DNA of 64,000 nt, taken from the NCBI GenBank assembly GCA_013214355.1, contig JABSSL010000007.1, positions 103,538 through 167,537 of the forward strand, written 5' to 3'. The notes under the pieces are model-generated. The model saw only the letters and a program-made list of their open reading frames with translations. It did no database searches and had not been told where the DNA came from. Origin of the DNA: Saprospiraceae bacterium (GTDB lineage: Bacteria; Bacteroidota; Bacteroidia; Chitinophagales; Saprospiraceae). Both the position numbers and the translations under genes were made by a program. Positions 38,311 to 47,860 of the stretch are shown piece after piece. Position 1 is the first letter of the stretch. Each line of letters starts with the position of its first letter.

Positions 38311-38340
38311 AAAAAAAAGAGCCCCAGCAAGTGGAGCTCT
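38311..38340 (-). terminator. Intrinsic terminator of the 38410 gene
   Basis: Minus: AGAGCTCC-acttgct-GGGGCTCT followed by an 8-T tract. Confidence 0.7.
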
Positions 38341-38409
38341 AGATAATTTAGTGTTTTGGTTTGGGGTTAAATCTGGGGTTATTAATAAATGCTGTCTAAG
38401 AAGTTTCGT

Positions 38410-39429
38410 TTACAGTTCCTGCTGGGTTTCTAGTGCTGTATAGAAAGAGTCCATATATTCAAGAAGGTCCTTTCTAGACTTACGACTCATGATTGTGAAG
38501 TCCTTAATTGTCTTTTCCATTGCTGCTCTTTTAGCGATCATCATACCTTTGGCAGCCATTAAAGCTTTAGGCATGTTGGCAGATCCTAAGAAAGCTCTAT
38601 CTCTAAGGGTAGTCAATTGATAGTCTTTATTTGGCACAGCGTAGTTGGCGTTTACGAAGCCAGAGAAGTCGAAGTCGTAAGGTACAGTTACGTATTTGCC
38701 TGTTGTTTCGACTTTAACCAACTTAAGGTTACGGTTCATCTTAAGTGACCAGTCTGTGTTTCCGATCATGTACTGGAACAAAGCGTGCAATTGCAAGTTT
38801 GTCGCGTCGTACTCAGCTTCTGGGCGGTTGAAGCAGTCCTCACAGATTTGCCCGCCTACTCGGCTTGCCATTTGATCAGAGTCTTCGATAAGGATACCGT
38901 AGCGAGTGTTTGCTTCGTTGGTGTTTTTGTCTATGTAAGTTACTTCTGCCAATTGTACTCTGAAACTTTGTCCAGACAATTGATTGTACAATTTGTAAGC
39001 TAGGTATTCTCTCAATACGGCATCATCACCTTGCTTAGAATCGTAGAAGTGTGTTACTAATTTGTAGTCATTATCTTCGCTCAAACCTTGTGCGATCAAT
39101 TCTTTTTTAGAGAATTTCAACTTAAGAGGAGGCATCTCACTCTTTACTCTTCTAAATCTTCCTCTCGCTCTTACTTTTACACTGTAGGTTTCAATATTGT
39201 TAATACCAATGATGCTGAATTTTGCTTTTTGGTATTCGTTGCTTTTTTTGTTTGCATGCAAAGCCTCCATATCTAACTTCAACTCAACCTTTAGAATTTG
39301 CTCTTGGTTAAATTGGTCAAATACGCTAGGAGTCATGGTGGTAGCAGCAGAATCTGCAGCGTAAGCTTGGCTCATTCCAAGAGCGCTAAGCAAAACAACC
39401 ATCACAACATTTTTTAATAAGGCTTTCAT
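38410..39429 (-). CDS. CotH kinase-like secreted protein
   Basis: VKVRARGRFRRVKSEMPPLKLKFSK, LREYLAYKLYNQLSGQSFRVQLAEVTYID, YDFDFSGFVN. Confidence 0.6.
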   Translation of the reverse strand: MKALLKNVVMVVLLSALGMSQAYAADSAATTMTPSVFDQFNQEQILKVELKLDMEALHANKKSNEYQKAKFSIIGINNIETYSVKVRARGRFRRVKSEMPPLKLKFSKKELIAQGLSEDNDYKLVTHFYDSKQGDDAVLREYLAYKLYNQLSGQSFRVQLAEVTYIDKNTNEANTRYGILIEDSDQMASRVGGQICEDCFNRPEAEYDATNLQLHALFQYMIGNTDWSLKMNRNLKLVKVETTGKYVTVPYDFDFSGFVNANYAVPNKDYQLTTLRDRAFLGSANMPKALMAAKGMMIAKRAAMEKTIKDFTIMSRKSRKDLLEYMDSFYTALETQQEL

Positions 39430-39578
39430 GATATTTAATTTGTAAGATTATCTCGTTGAATACATTACAAAGATGCAGTGATAGCAGGCCTTTTGCCACT
39501 TTTTTCGAGTGAACTGTGGTTTTTTTCAGACGAACGGAGCAAAAAGTGGAGTGGACTGAAAAAGGGGGGCAAAATCGT

Positions 39579-39649
39579 CGATAAAAGTGCTCTTTTTACC
39601 GATAAATGGAAGGGGAGGATTATTTGAGACTGAAATGATCGATAAAAGT
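39579..39649 (-). promoter_or_regulatory. Phased direct repeats CGATAAAAGT / CGATAAATGG / CGATAAAAGT
   Basis: Starts at 39579, 39600, 39640 (21 and 40 bp apart). Confidence 0.35.
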
Positions 39650-39798
39650 CACGTTTTGCTGTGAAAATTTCGTTAAAAACACCTCCAATGTAAAGAAATC
39701 GTTAACAACCACGCGGGTTTCAGCATCGAATGCAGGGCTACGAGGTTGAAAAGAATAGCTTAGACATCTCTATATATAAGGACAAACTATAGGCTAGT

Positions 39799-40968
39799 TC
39801 ATCGCGCATAATCCTTCAAAATAGAGATGTATTGTTCGCATTGTTGCAAGGCCATGTCTTTAAAGTAAGACTTTTTGATCTCCTGTAAGATAAGTTGCGC
39901 TTGCTCAAGCTTGCCAATTAGGATGGGCCAGGGGGTGATAGGGGCACTTTGCGCTTGGTTTTGTTGAAATAGAGCCACTACGTGATTAATGAGTGTTTCC
40001 GCGAAGAGCTCAGTCTGCCATTTATGAAAGGTAACAAGCGAGTCTGCTCTTTCACAAATGCTGATAATCTCCTTTTGTAGGCGTATCATCGGCTCGAGTT
40101 GATCTTGCATTTGAAATATATCTACCGAATCAGATAAGGCGCCTGCGAAGTCCATGAGGGCGTGACCATACTCCTCCTGCATACCTCCCGAGGGGTTGTA
40201 ATGGTAAGCTACGGTGGCCAAATGTATACGTCGATCGCTTGTTGGCAATTGTAAATACTGCTGTAAGCTATCTTGATAAGCATAAGTAGAATCACAGCTG
40301 TTTAGATAATTACTTATGGCTACTTCCCCCGCTTCGTAGGTCTGGGGAAGGATCGGACAAGCTAACAATTGCCAAAAGGGAACGATCGGTAGATGGGTTT
40401 TTAGAAATTGCTCTGGTGCGCTCAGGAAAAAATCTTCGTTGACACGAGTATAGGCTTCATCATTAAGCGCCAGGCTACTGCCCCAGGTGGCATCTAAAAG
40501 GTACCAGTCACCTGCTAATTTAACGGCATTCCAGCTGTGATCCGGTTCATTTAGGTCTGCTTTAGAGGTCGCTGTACCTTTACTATAACCATCAACGGTG
40601 GAGGCTTCAAGCCCTGCTAGATTGGCCATGGCTTTAAACAGTTGCGCATAGCCCATACAGATGGCCTTTCTTCGAGTCAGAATATCCCTGATGTTTTTAT
40701 TGATGCGCTTACTATTCTCTTCAATTACTTTGTGGTCGTAACTAATATTACTCACGATCCAAGTATAGATAGCCCTTGTTTTTTCAAAATCGTTTTCTGC
40801 TCCCTCCGTCAGGTAGGCCGTGAGTCTGGGTAGATCCTCCTGTAGCTTTTTTGGTGCCTTGAGCGCACGTTGATCAATCTTCTTTTTATTAATTGGAAAA
40901 TCCTGCTGGGCAAGCCCATTTACACAGAGGCACGAGAGTAAAAGTAAAGGTAGGGCAAGTAGTCGCAT
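39799..40968 (-). CDS. Transglutaminase-like domain protein
   Basis: ILTRRKAICMGYAQLFKAMANLAGLEASTVDGYSKG..HSWNAVKLAGDWYLLDATWG. Confidence 0.92.
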   Translation of the reverse strand: MRLLALPLLLLSCLCVNGLAQQDFPINKKKIDQRALKAPKKLQEDLPRLTAYLTEGAENDFEKTRAIYTWIVSNISYDHKVIEENSKRINKNIRDILTRRKAICMGYAQLFKAMANLAGLEASTVDGYSKGTATSKADLNEPDHSWNAVKLAGDWYLLDATWGSSLALNDEAYTRVNEDFFLSAPEQFLKTHLPIVPFWQLLACPILPQTYEAGEVAISNYLNSCDSTYAYQDSLQQYLQLPTSDRRIHLATVAYHYNPSGGMQEEYGHALMDFAGALSDSVDIFQMQDQLEPMIRLQKEIISICERADSLVTFHKWQTELFAETLINHVVALFQQNQAQSAPITPWPILIGKLEQAQLILQEIKKSYFKDMALQQCEQYISILKDYAR

Positions 40969-41167
40969 CGAGTGATCTTTATGTTGGGATATACATTACT
41001 AAGATACAGCTTTTTGCCCCCCGCAACAAGCAAGCCCGCGGACAGAAGCGTCGCAATACGGGTCATTTGTGGAGAGGGGATAATGCTTTATCGTAAAAAG
41101 TGGCATCTTGTTCAAATTCGACTTACATTTTTGCCAACTTCAGAATCTAAGTGCTAAGCCTCGGTAT

Positions 41168-41815
41168 ATGAAAGTATTTCTACTGCAATCATTTAAAGTG
41201 CTGTTGGTGCTGATCTTACCCTTCGTGACCCTCATTCGGGGCGCAGTATTTCTTCATGAGCAGTACGAACTATGGCCATGGCCGGCACTGGCTGGGGGGA
41301 TCATCTTTAGCGCCGCCTTGATCTTTTTCTATCTCCTGTACATCCAACGCTGGATTGGTCAGCGATACGGCGGAAAACCCTCCTTTAAGAAAGGGCATTG
41401 GTTGGCTCTATTCCTGGTTTTGGTTTACTGTTTACCAGCTGTATTCTATCTATCTAATAACAATGCCAAGCATCCCGAAGTAAGGGATGAATTCACTAGT
41501 CTTCACCCCATCTTGAGATTGGGAATCAGTACCCTGGTTTTTCTCGATGGAGACCTTATCCTCACCGATGGCTCCCGACAGCCGGAAGATTATCGAAAAA
41601 TGGGCTTGAAAACTAAAGCACATTCTTTACACTACAAGCAAAGTAGTGGCTATGCTCATGCGGTAGATATTCGAACGAAAGGACGAAGTGAATTCCGCAA
41701 CTTCCTGATAAAGACCTATTTCCAAGGTATGGGATTCAATACCCTACGGCACGTCGGCACCGATGATCACCTGCATGTATCTCTTATGAGTCACGACCGA
41801 AAAGGAGGGATTTGA
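41168..41815 (+). CDS. Membrane protein with LAS (M15-like) metallopeptidase-like C-terminus
   Basis: Three TM helices then HSLHYKQSSGYAHAVDIRT ... DDHLHVSL. Confidence 0.5.
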   Translation: MKVFLLQSFKVLLVLILPFVTLIRGAVFLHEQYELWPWPALAGGIIFSAALIFFYLLYIQRWIGQRYGGKPSFKKGHWLALFLVLVYCLPAVFYLSNNNAKHPEVRDEFTSLHPILRLGISTLVFLDGDLILTDGSRQPEDYRKMGLKTKAHSLHYKQSSGYAHAVDIRTKGRSEFRNFLIKTYFQGMGFNTLRHVGTDDHLHVSLMSHDRKGGI

Positions 41816-41949
41816 AATGAACAATGTTGAATGAGAAATTAACAATTGGCACTGTTCATTCTTAGTAATCTACTATCTATTCTAAACTATCCATTCTGCA
41901 CTCTACATTATTCATTCAACATTATACACATTCTCCCTCCCAACTTCCC

Positions 41950-41957
41950 TATCTTTG
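41950..41957 (+). promoter_or_regulatory. -7 promoter element of dcd
   Basis: TATCTTTG matches TAnnTTTG, 28 nt before the ATG. Confidence 0.55.
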
Positions 41958-41984
41958 CGCTCAATCAAAAAGGCTGCAAATAGT

Positions 41985-42521
41985 ATGATATTAAGTGACA
42001 AGAAGATTTTAGAAGGGATAGAGAATGGAGACATTGTGATTGAACCCTTTGATCGCTCCTGCCTAGGCACCAACTCCTACGATGTGCACTTGGGCAAGTG
42101 GTTAGCCATTTACAAAGATCATATCCTAGACGCCAGAAAACATAATGAAATAGAACATTTGGAGATTCCGGAAGGCGGATTTGTCTTGCATCCGAACACA
42201 CTCTATTTGGGGGTGACAGAGGAATATACAGAGACCCATCATGCCGTTCCCTTCCTAGAGGGGAAGTCCAGTGTTGGTCGATTGGGGATTGACATTCACG
42301 CCACTGCGGGAAAAGGTGACGTTGGTTTTTGCAATACTTGGACCCTGGAGATTTCCTGTACCCACCCTGTACGCGTATATGCGGGTATGCCGATCGGACA
42401 ATTGATCTACTTCCAGGTGGAAGGCGAGATTGAGAACTATTACAACCGCAAACCTGGCGCTAAGTACAATACACGTACGGTCAAGCCAGTAGAAAGTATG
42501 ATGTGGAAGAATAAATTTTAA
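41985..42521 (+). CDS. dcd: dCTP deaminase
   Basis: MILSDKKILEGIENGDIVIEPFDRSCLGTNSYDVHLG..EGKSSVGRLGIDIHATAGKGDVGFCNTWTLEI. Confidence 0.95.
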   Translation: MILSDKKILEGIENGDIVIEPFDRSCLGTNSYDVHLGKWLAIYKDHILDARKHNEIEHLEIPEGGFVLHPNTLYLGVTEEYTETHHAVPFLEGKSSVGRLGIDIHATAGKGDVGFCNTWTLEISCTHPVRVYAGMPIGQLIYFQVEGEIENYYNRKPGAKYNTRTVKPVESMMWKNKF

Positions 42522-42550
42522 GCCAAGTTCCTCTCCCTGAAACAAATTTA

Positions 42551-45500
42551 ATGGATAACCTCAAAATCATCTCAGCTGGTGCCGGAAGTGGTAAAACTTA
42601 TCGCTTGACTCATGAAATGGTTGGCCTCCTGAAATCGGGCGTCCGCCCTAGTGGGATTATTGCGACTACCTTCACGAAAAAGGCGGCGGCGGAATTGCAA
42701 GAGCGGGTGCGTGTGAGTCTACTGGAGGAAGGGATGACGGAAGCAGCGGATGAATTGACCAACGCACTCATTGGTACGGTACATGGACTGGGGGTGAAAC
42801 TACTGCGACGCTTTGCTTTTGAGGCAGGGGTGTCTCCTCAGGTAGATATTATCGCAGATGAAGACCATCAGGTCATGTTCAATCAGTCCTTGGCTACGGT
42901 GTTGACAGAGGAGCGGGTACAGGCCATGGAGCACCTGAGCGACCGCTTGGGGTTGAACAAGCGAGATTTTTACGATTGGCGGAAAGAGGTCCGTCTGTTG
43001 ACTGAGGTGGCACGCTCCAATAACTTTTCTCAGGCGGTATTGGAAACCAGTAAGCAACGCTCTTTCGATAGTTTCAAAGCCTTCTTGGGGAAGAAAACCG
43101 ACCAGGATGCCAAAACCTTCCTGCAAGCTTTAGAGCAAAAGCTTCATGAAGCGATTGATGCGGTCGATCAAAATGAAGACAGTACCAAAAAGACCTCAGC
43201 TGCACTCCAGACGCTCAAAGCCATCCATCGAGATTTACGACTTCGCGGCAATATCTATTGGTATGAATGGGTAAAGATTGCCAAGATTGGAGTAGGGGCT
43301 AAGAGCCGAGAAGATGTGGCAGACTTGATCGATTTTGCGCGAACCCATGATACGCACCCAGATTTTCACCAGGATATTAAAGCTTACATTGATCAGTTGT
43401 TCGATATCGCGATCGAGGCGTTGAAGGAATATCAACAGTATAAGAATAGCAGGGGCTTGATTGATTATACGGATATGGAGGTATTAATCAATGAGCTATT
43501 GGATAACGAGGCGGTAAAGAAGATCTTACAAGAAGAATTGGATCTGTTGATGGTAGATGAATTTCAGGATACTAGTCCGATTCAACTAGAAATCTTCCTG
43601 AAGCTATCAGCTTTTGCTAAATACTCGGTTTGGGTCGGGGATCCTAAACAGTCGATTTACGGCTTTCGAGGAGCCGAACCTCGCCTCATGCAAGCTATCA
43701 TCCAACAAATCGGTATTCGGCCAGAAGATATACAAGAATATTCTTGGAGATCCCGAGAGGATATTGTGTTTGCTACCAATGCTTTGTTTACCAAAGCCTT
43801 CTCTAACTTGCCAAAGGAACAGATTGCTTTGAAGCCCAAGCGCTGTAAGCAAGCTGGTCCAGATTCTCAAAACAAGGAATCTGAACCGATCGAAATGGGA
43901 GATGCCCTGGTCCACTGGCATTTTCAGGTGGAGGGTGAGGGACGTCCGCCCGGAAAGCCTTGGATGGAAAATGCGATTGCCAATACCCTCAAGGCCTGGT
44001 TAGATCGTGGCGTGTTAATTCAGCCAAAAGGCAGCAAGACTTACCGGAAAGCACAGCTAGGGGATGTGGCTATCCTCTGCCGATCCAACGCTGCTTGCCA
44101 ATTGATGGCAGAGGCATTGCATCGGGCCGGCATCAAAGCGGCCATTGCTAGAAACGGACTCCTACAAACTGCTGAGGCCAAATTGATCTTGGCCTGCCTC
44201 AAATACATTTTACACCCAGAAGACTCTCTTTCCGTTGCTGAAATATTACTCCTGGCTGCCGAGATGCCAATTCAGGAGATCATTGAACACCGGATGGATT
44301 ACCTGAAGGCAGTAGGGGGAGAAAAGCATCCGGTACTTTGGGCTTCCGAAAAAGAGCTGATCGCCAAATTGGATCGACTAAGAACGCAGGTTGAGGAGCT
44401 ATCCGGGGCGGAGATCCTAAATATGGTGCTACAGGAACTGGACCTTAGGCGATTGATTGTTAGTTGGGGTAAAACAGCACAGCGCCTGGATAATGTAGAC
44501 GTGCTTCGTCGTTTGGCACTGCAATACGAAGAGGCCTGTAACCGACTACATAGTGCGGCTTCCCTGGGAGGGATGCTGCTATGGCTCAATGACTTAGAAA
44601 ATGAGCAAAAGGATGCACAAGGATCAGGGGAGGGACCAGATGCTGTACAAATTCTGACTTACCATAAGAGCAAAGGGCTAGAATGGCCGGTGGTCATCTG
44701 CCATAGCTTGGAAGGTTCTTTGCGTGCTGATGTTTGGGGAATGGAAATCGTAGCGGAATCCGAGGAAGTAGATTTGAATGATGTGTTGGGCAACCGTTGG
44801 CTACGGTATTGGGTGAATCCCTATGCGGATCAGATTAGGCGGACACAGCTAGAGGAAAGGATTTCGGAGAGCCAAGCACAGAAAGAACAGACAGAGATGG
44901 CCCTCCAGGAGGAGGCAAGATTAATGTACGTTGGTATTACCAGAGCTAGGGATTATCTAGTGATCCCAACCGGACCGAAACCCACGCGTTGGCTCAATCG
45001 AGTTTGGCATAATGGACAAGGAGATTTCCCTACACTGGAAGAAGCCACTTACGAGTCACCATGGACTTGGGATGGACACTATCTCAACAAAGAAACCGAG
45101 ACCTTTATCTATCCAAGAGCTTTTCCTTCAGCTGAACTGGCAGAATCCGAGATCCGCTTTGTAGAACCGGCAGCTGGTCAACAAGAACACTCGATCTATC
45201 GGATAGATCTCAAGAAGGACACACCAGTGAGTGTTAGTCAAGTAGGGCAAGTAGTGGCGCGACACGCTTATCTAAAGGAGCTGCGCCTAGTGGATGATTT
45301 TGATAAGTATACTTTGGCGAAAGCCATTAAAGCCTTTCATACGGCTGATCGGTTGACCTATGAGCTTGAGCTGAGACAGGAAATGGCTGAAGGGATCATT
45401 GGTAGATTTGAAGTGTCCGAGATGATTGAGATGGAAGGCCTAGTGCATGCTGGTACCCAGTGGCGAAACTTTGTTGAGCATCATTTCCCCGCGAAACAGC

Positions 45501-45787
45501 AATTTAGGAAGTACCCTATCCGACATTATCACCAAGGACAGCTATTTGAAACCATAGTTGACCTATTAATTGAGACTGAAAAGGGATGGGTGGTGATTCA
45601 GAATAGTAGTTATGCAGGTAGTGATAAGAACTTGGATAAAAAGACCATAGAATTAGCCAGCTGGTTTTACCTGGTAAGAGAAGCCATAACTGCAATATTT
45701 GGCACCCCCTCGATCCAGACCTTTGTGCACTTTGTACTCAGTGCAGATTGTTATGAATTAGAGGTTGCAAAAACTACCGCTTCCTAA
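42551..45787 (+). CDS. UvrD/RecB (AddA-like) helicase with degenerate C-terminal nuclease-like region
   Basis: SAGAGSGKTYRLTHEM, TTFTKKAAAEL, MVDEFQDTSPIQ, VGDPKQSIYGFRGA, LTYHKSKGLEWPVVI, RLMYVGITRARDYL. Confidence 0.93.
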   Translation: MDNLKIISAGAGSGKTYRLTHEMVGLLKSGVRPSGIIATTFTKKAAAELQERVRVSLLEEGMTEAADELTNALIGTVHGLGVKLLRRFAFEAGVSPQVDIIADEDHQVMFNQSLATVLTEERVQAMEHLSDRLGLNKRDFYDWRKEVRLLTEVARSNNFSQAVLETSKQRSFDSFKAFLGKKTDQDAKTFLQALEQKLHEAIDAVDQNEDSTKKTSAALQTLKAIHRDLRLRGNIYWYEWVKIAKIGVGAKSREDVADLIDFARTHDTHPDFHQDIKAYIDQLFDIAIEALKEYQQYKNSRGLIDYTDMEVLINELLDNEAVKKILQEELDLLMVDEFQDTSPIQLEIFLKLSAFAKYSVWVGDPKQSIYGFRGAEPRLMQAIIQQIGIRPEDIQEYSWRSREDIVFATNALFTKAFSNLPKEQIALKPKRCKQAGPDSQNKESEPIEMGDALVHWHFQVEGEGRPPGKPWMENAIANTLKAWLDRGVLIQPKGSKTYRKAQLGDVAILCRSNAACQLMAEALHRAGIKAAIARNGLLQTAEAKLILACLKYILHPEDSLSVAEILLLAAEMPIQEIIEHRMDYLKAVGGEKHPVLWASEKELIAKLDRLRTQVEELSGAEILNMVLQELDLRRLIVSWGKTAQRLDNVDVLRRLALQYEEACNRLHSAASLGGMLLWLNDLENEQKDAQGSGEGPDAVQILTYHKSKGLEWPVVICHSLEGSLRADVWGMEIVAESEEVDLNDVLGNRWLRYWVNPYADQIRRTQLEERISESQAQKEQTEMALQEEARLMYVGITRARDYLVIPTGPKPTRWLNRVWHNGQGDFPTLEEATYESPWTWDGHYLNKETETFIYPRAFPSAELAESEIRFVEPAAGQQEHSIYRIDLKKDTPVSVSQVGQVVARHAYLKELRLVDDFDKYTLAKAIKAFHTADRLTYELELRQEMAEGIIGRFEVSEMIEMEGLVHAGTQWRNFVEHHFPAKQQFRKYPIRHYHQGQLFETIVDLLIETEKGWVVIQNSSYAGSDKNLDKKTIELASWFYLVREAITAIFGTPSIQTFVHFVLSADCYELEVAKTTAS

Positions 45788-45828
45788 TACGCTTCCATTC
45801 TGTTAACGAAAATAGGCTGTATAAATAG

Positions 45829-45850
45829 GTTTCAATTAGCCAATTGAAAC
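45829..45850. promoter_or_regulatory. Perfect 9-bp inverted repeat
   Basis: GTTTCAATT-agcc-AATTGAAAC upstream of the 45903 gene. Confidence 0.45.
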
Positions 45851-45902
45851 GATCGGATACTGCCAAAAACATAGGTTTGCTGCAAACTAAATTCATCAAA
45901 AC

Positions 45903-46310
45903 ATGAAAAAATTGTTTGTCCTATTCTTTCTTTGGCCAGTTTTTACCTCTTGTGACTTTCAAGAGGAATCTAGTGGAATAGATCCGAATGTATTGCTTGG
46001 GGAGTGGATTTTAGATATGAGTCCGCATACAAGGGCCGATTCAAACTTTGCCCTGATGAACATCACCCATGTAGAAGAACACTCTTTTGAAGGGGAGTTT
46101 TATCGGGAGGGAGTACGGATTCAAAATGCTCACATCAATACGCAATTGGGCGTGCTATATGCAGCACTGGTATCTGAGGATGGTACAGGTACCTATAACA
46201 CCTCTTTCTACTATAAGGAAGGAGTCCTGTATGGGACAACGCATGCGGTAAATCGAAACTTCTTATCTGTGTGGATTGCTAAGAAAGCTAGGAAAGATGA
46301 TAATCCATGA
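45903..46310 (+). CDS. Hypothetical lipoprotein
   Basis: Lipobox-like FTSCDF and a complete ORF. Confidence 0.65.
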   Translation: MKKLFVLFFLWPVFTSCDFQEESSGIDPNVLLGEWILDMSPHTRADSNFALMNITHVEEHSFEGEFYREGVRIQNAHINTQLGVLYAALVSEDGTGTYNTSFYYKEGVLYGTTHAVNRNFLSVWIAKKARKDDNP

Positions 46311-46803
46311 ATGAAGACTGTTGCCCTATTTTTAAGACCAGTACTTTCATCTCACCTTCTAAATATCTCGCTCTCAGAGCTTGAAATACATTAGTTGATT
46401 TTTATAATCTATTTTTCTATATTTGTCCGACTTAAACTCCTTCGTTTAATCCTCGTTGAGGTTCCCCGATTAATGTAATGTTCTCCAAACCCAAGTCCGT
46501 TCGTAGTCTACCCAGATTTGTCACCTCTGACAGGTTAACTATGCTTATCAAGCAAAGCAGTAAAATTGAAACTTTGGGCCAAGTGCTTCGTATACTTGAA
46601 AAGTACACTGACTAAATCGTCGGCTTGCTGGCGTCTGACTACTCCACTTTCCATTGTACCAACTCTAACCCATTTCACTCAACACATTGCTATTGCATTG
46701 TATCAGTATGATCCCTTTGGAGGCAACTTAGGGATGCATATATTTTTCCGTGGTCTTTCAAAACCTAACATGAGAAACTATCATCCTTTAATTTCTATGA
46801 ACA

Positions 46804-47211
46804 ATGACAACACTAAAAACTGCTGAAACTACAGCGATTCAGCTTAAAAACTCTCCGATTATTACCGCCGAAGTAATCTTTGGCTCGCCCAAAAAGAACT
46901 GTGCAGGTATCGGCATTTGCAAAGTTAGCCCGGTAGACAATGCTACAACCGTAATGCCTTGCCGCAGTGTTCGAACTGAAATTGCTGGTGTAAGAAATAA
47001 CAGCTTGCGCCTACGCGTACCTATGGATGGTTTATGTGCCAATCTGATAGATCGCCAATTTCGTTTGGGTAAATTTAAGATGGAGGAAGCCTTTGAACTT
47101 CCTGCATGGTTGGTAGCGCAGTTGCAATTGCCAGCTTCGCATATCAAAGCAGGTAGCTATCCAGTAAAATTCGACGATCGATATATCGATATCCGGTTAA
47201 GACTGAGCTAG
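46804..47211 (+). CDS. Small cysteine-motif protein, unknown function
   Basis: FGSPKKNCAGIGICKV..TVMPCRSVRTEI..VPMDGLCANLIDRQF. Confidence 0.65.
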   Translation: MTTLKTAETTAIQLKNSPIITAEVIFGSPKKNCAGIGICKVSPVDNATTVMPCRSVRTEIAGVRNNSLRLRVPMDGLCANLIDRQFRLGKFKMEEAFELPAWLVAQLQLPASHIKAGSYPVKFDDRYIDIRLRLS

Positions 47212-47419
47212 TTGCCGAGAAGACTGTACTGATCTTACTGAATGGAACTCGAGTAACTGTCGAAGTTCTGAACAATTATTCTAGAGTGATTTTGTCCTCT
47301 TGGAGTGCTATCAGGATATGCAAAATTTGTCCGTAGCATGCATCCAAAAGACATGTAATTAAGGGAGCTAAAGTGCTCTACATACATACCAAAATATCAA
47401 AGAATAGACAGTATTAAGC

Positions 47420-47450
47420 ACCTCCAATTTCCGGCATTGAAGTTGGAGGT
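47420..47450. terminator. Strong hairpin downstream of the 46804 gene
   Basis: ACCTCCAATTTC-cggcatt-GAAGTTGGAGGT, 12-bp stem with one T.G; no U tract. Confidence 0.4.
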
Positions 47451-47860
47451 AGGAAGGTCAAACGGATAAGAGTAGTGCTATCTTTTATCCCACTTTACCT
47501 TCTTCTTACAGGTGATTCGCCAGTGTTTGCTCTTTCACAACTTTTCATTTAAGCATACATTACCCTTTGAGTGAGCACTGGCGGTTCCTGCATCTTTACG
47601 CAGAGGACTTTTTTCTCCTATTGTCGCACTGCTTAAGGTAAGGCTATCCGGGGCCCAGACGGGTACACCAGGCAGATACATGCTTTGTCTGATATAAACA
47701 GGACCCTTACGTTAATCTATTATTATCTCTTTGTCAGGATAACATCATGCCTTCCTCTTTTATCCGATTAAATGTTAAACCTGTCTAAAAGCAAGTTCCC
47801 ACACTTGTAGATTGTTCCTATTGCTTGTAATTTTAGGGGACATAAAAACCAGATCAAGCT

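Noticed and set aside
46566-46826. 86-aa ORF before the cysteine-motif gene
   Set aside because: No recognisable domain and overlaps the next start; likely spurious.
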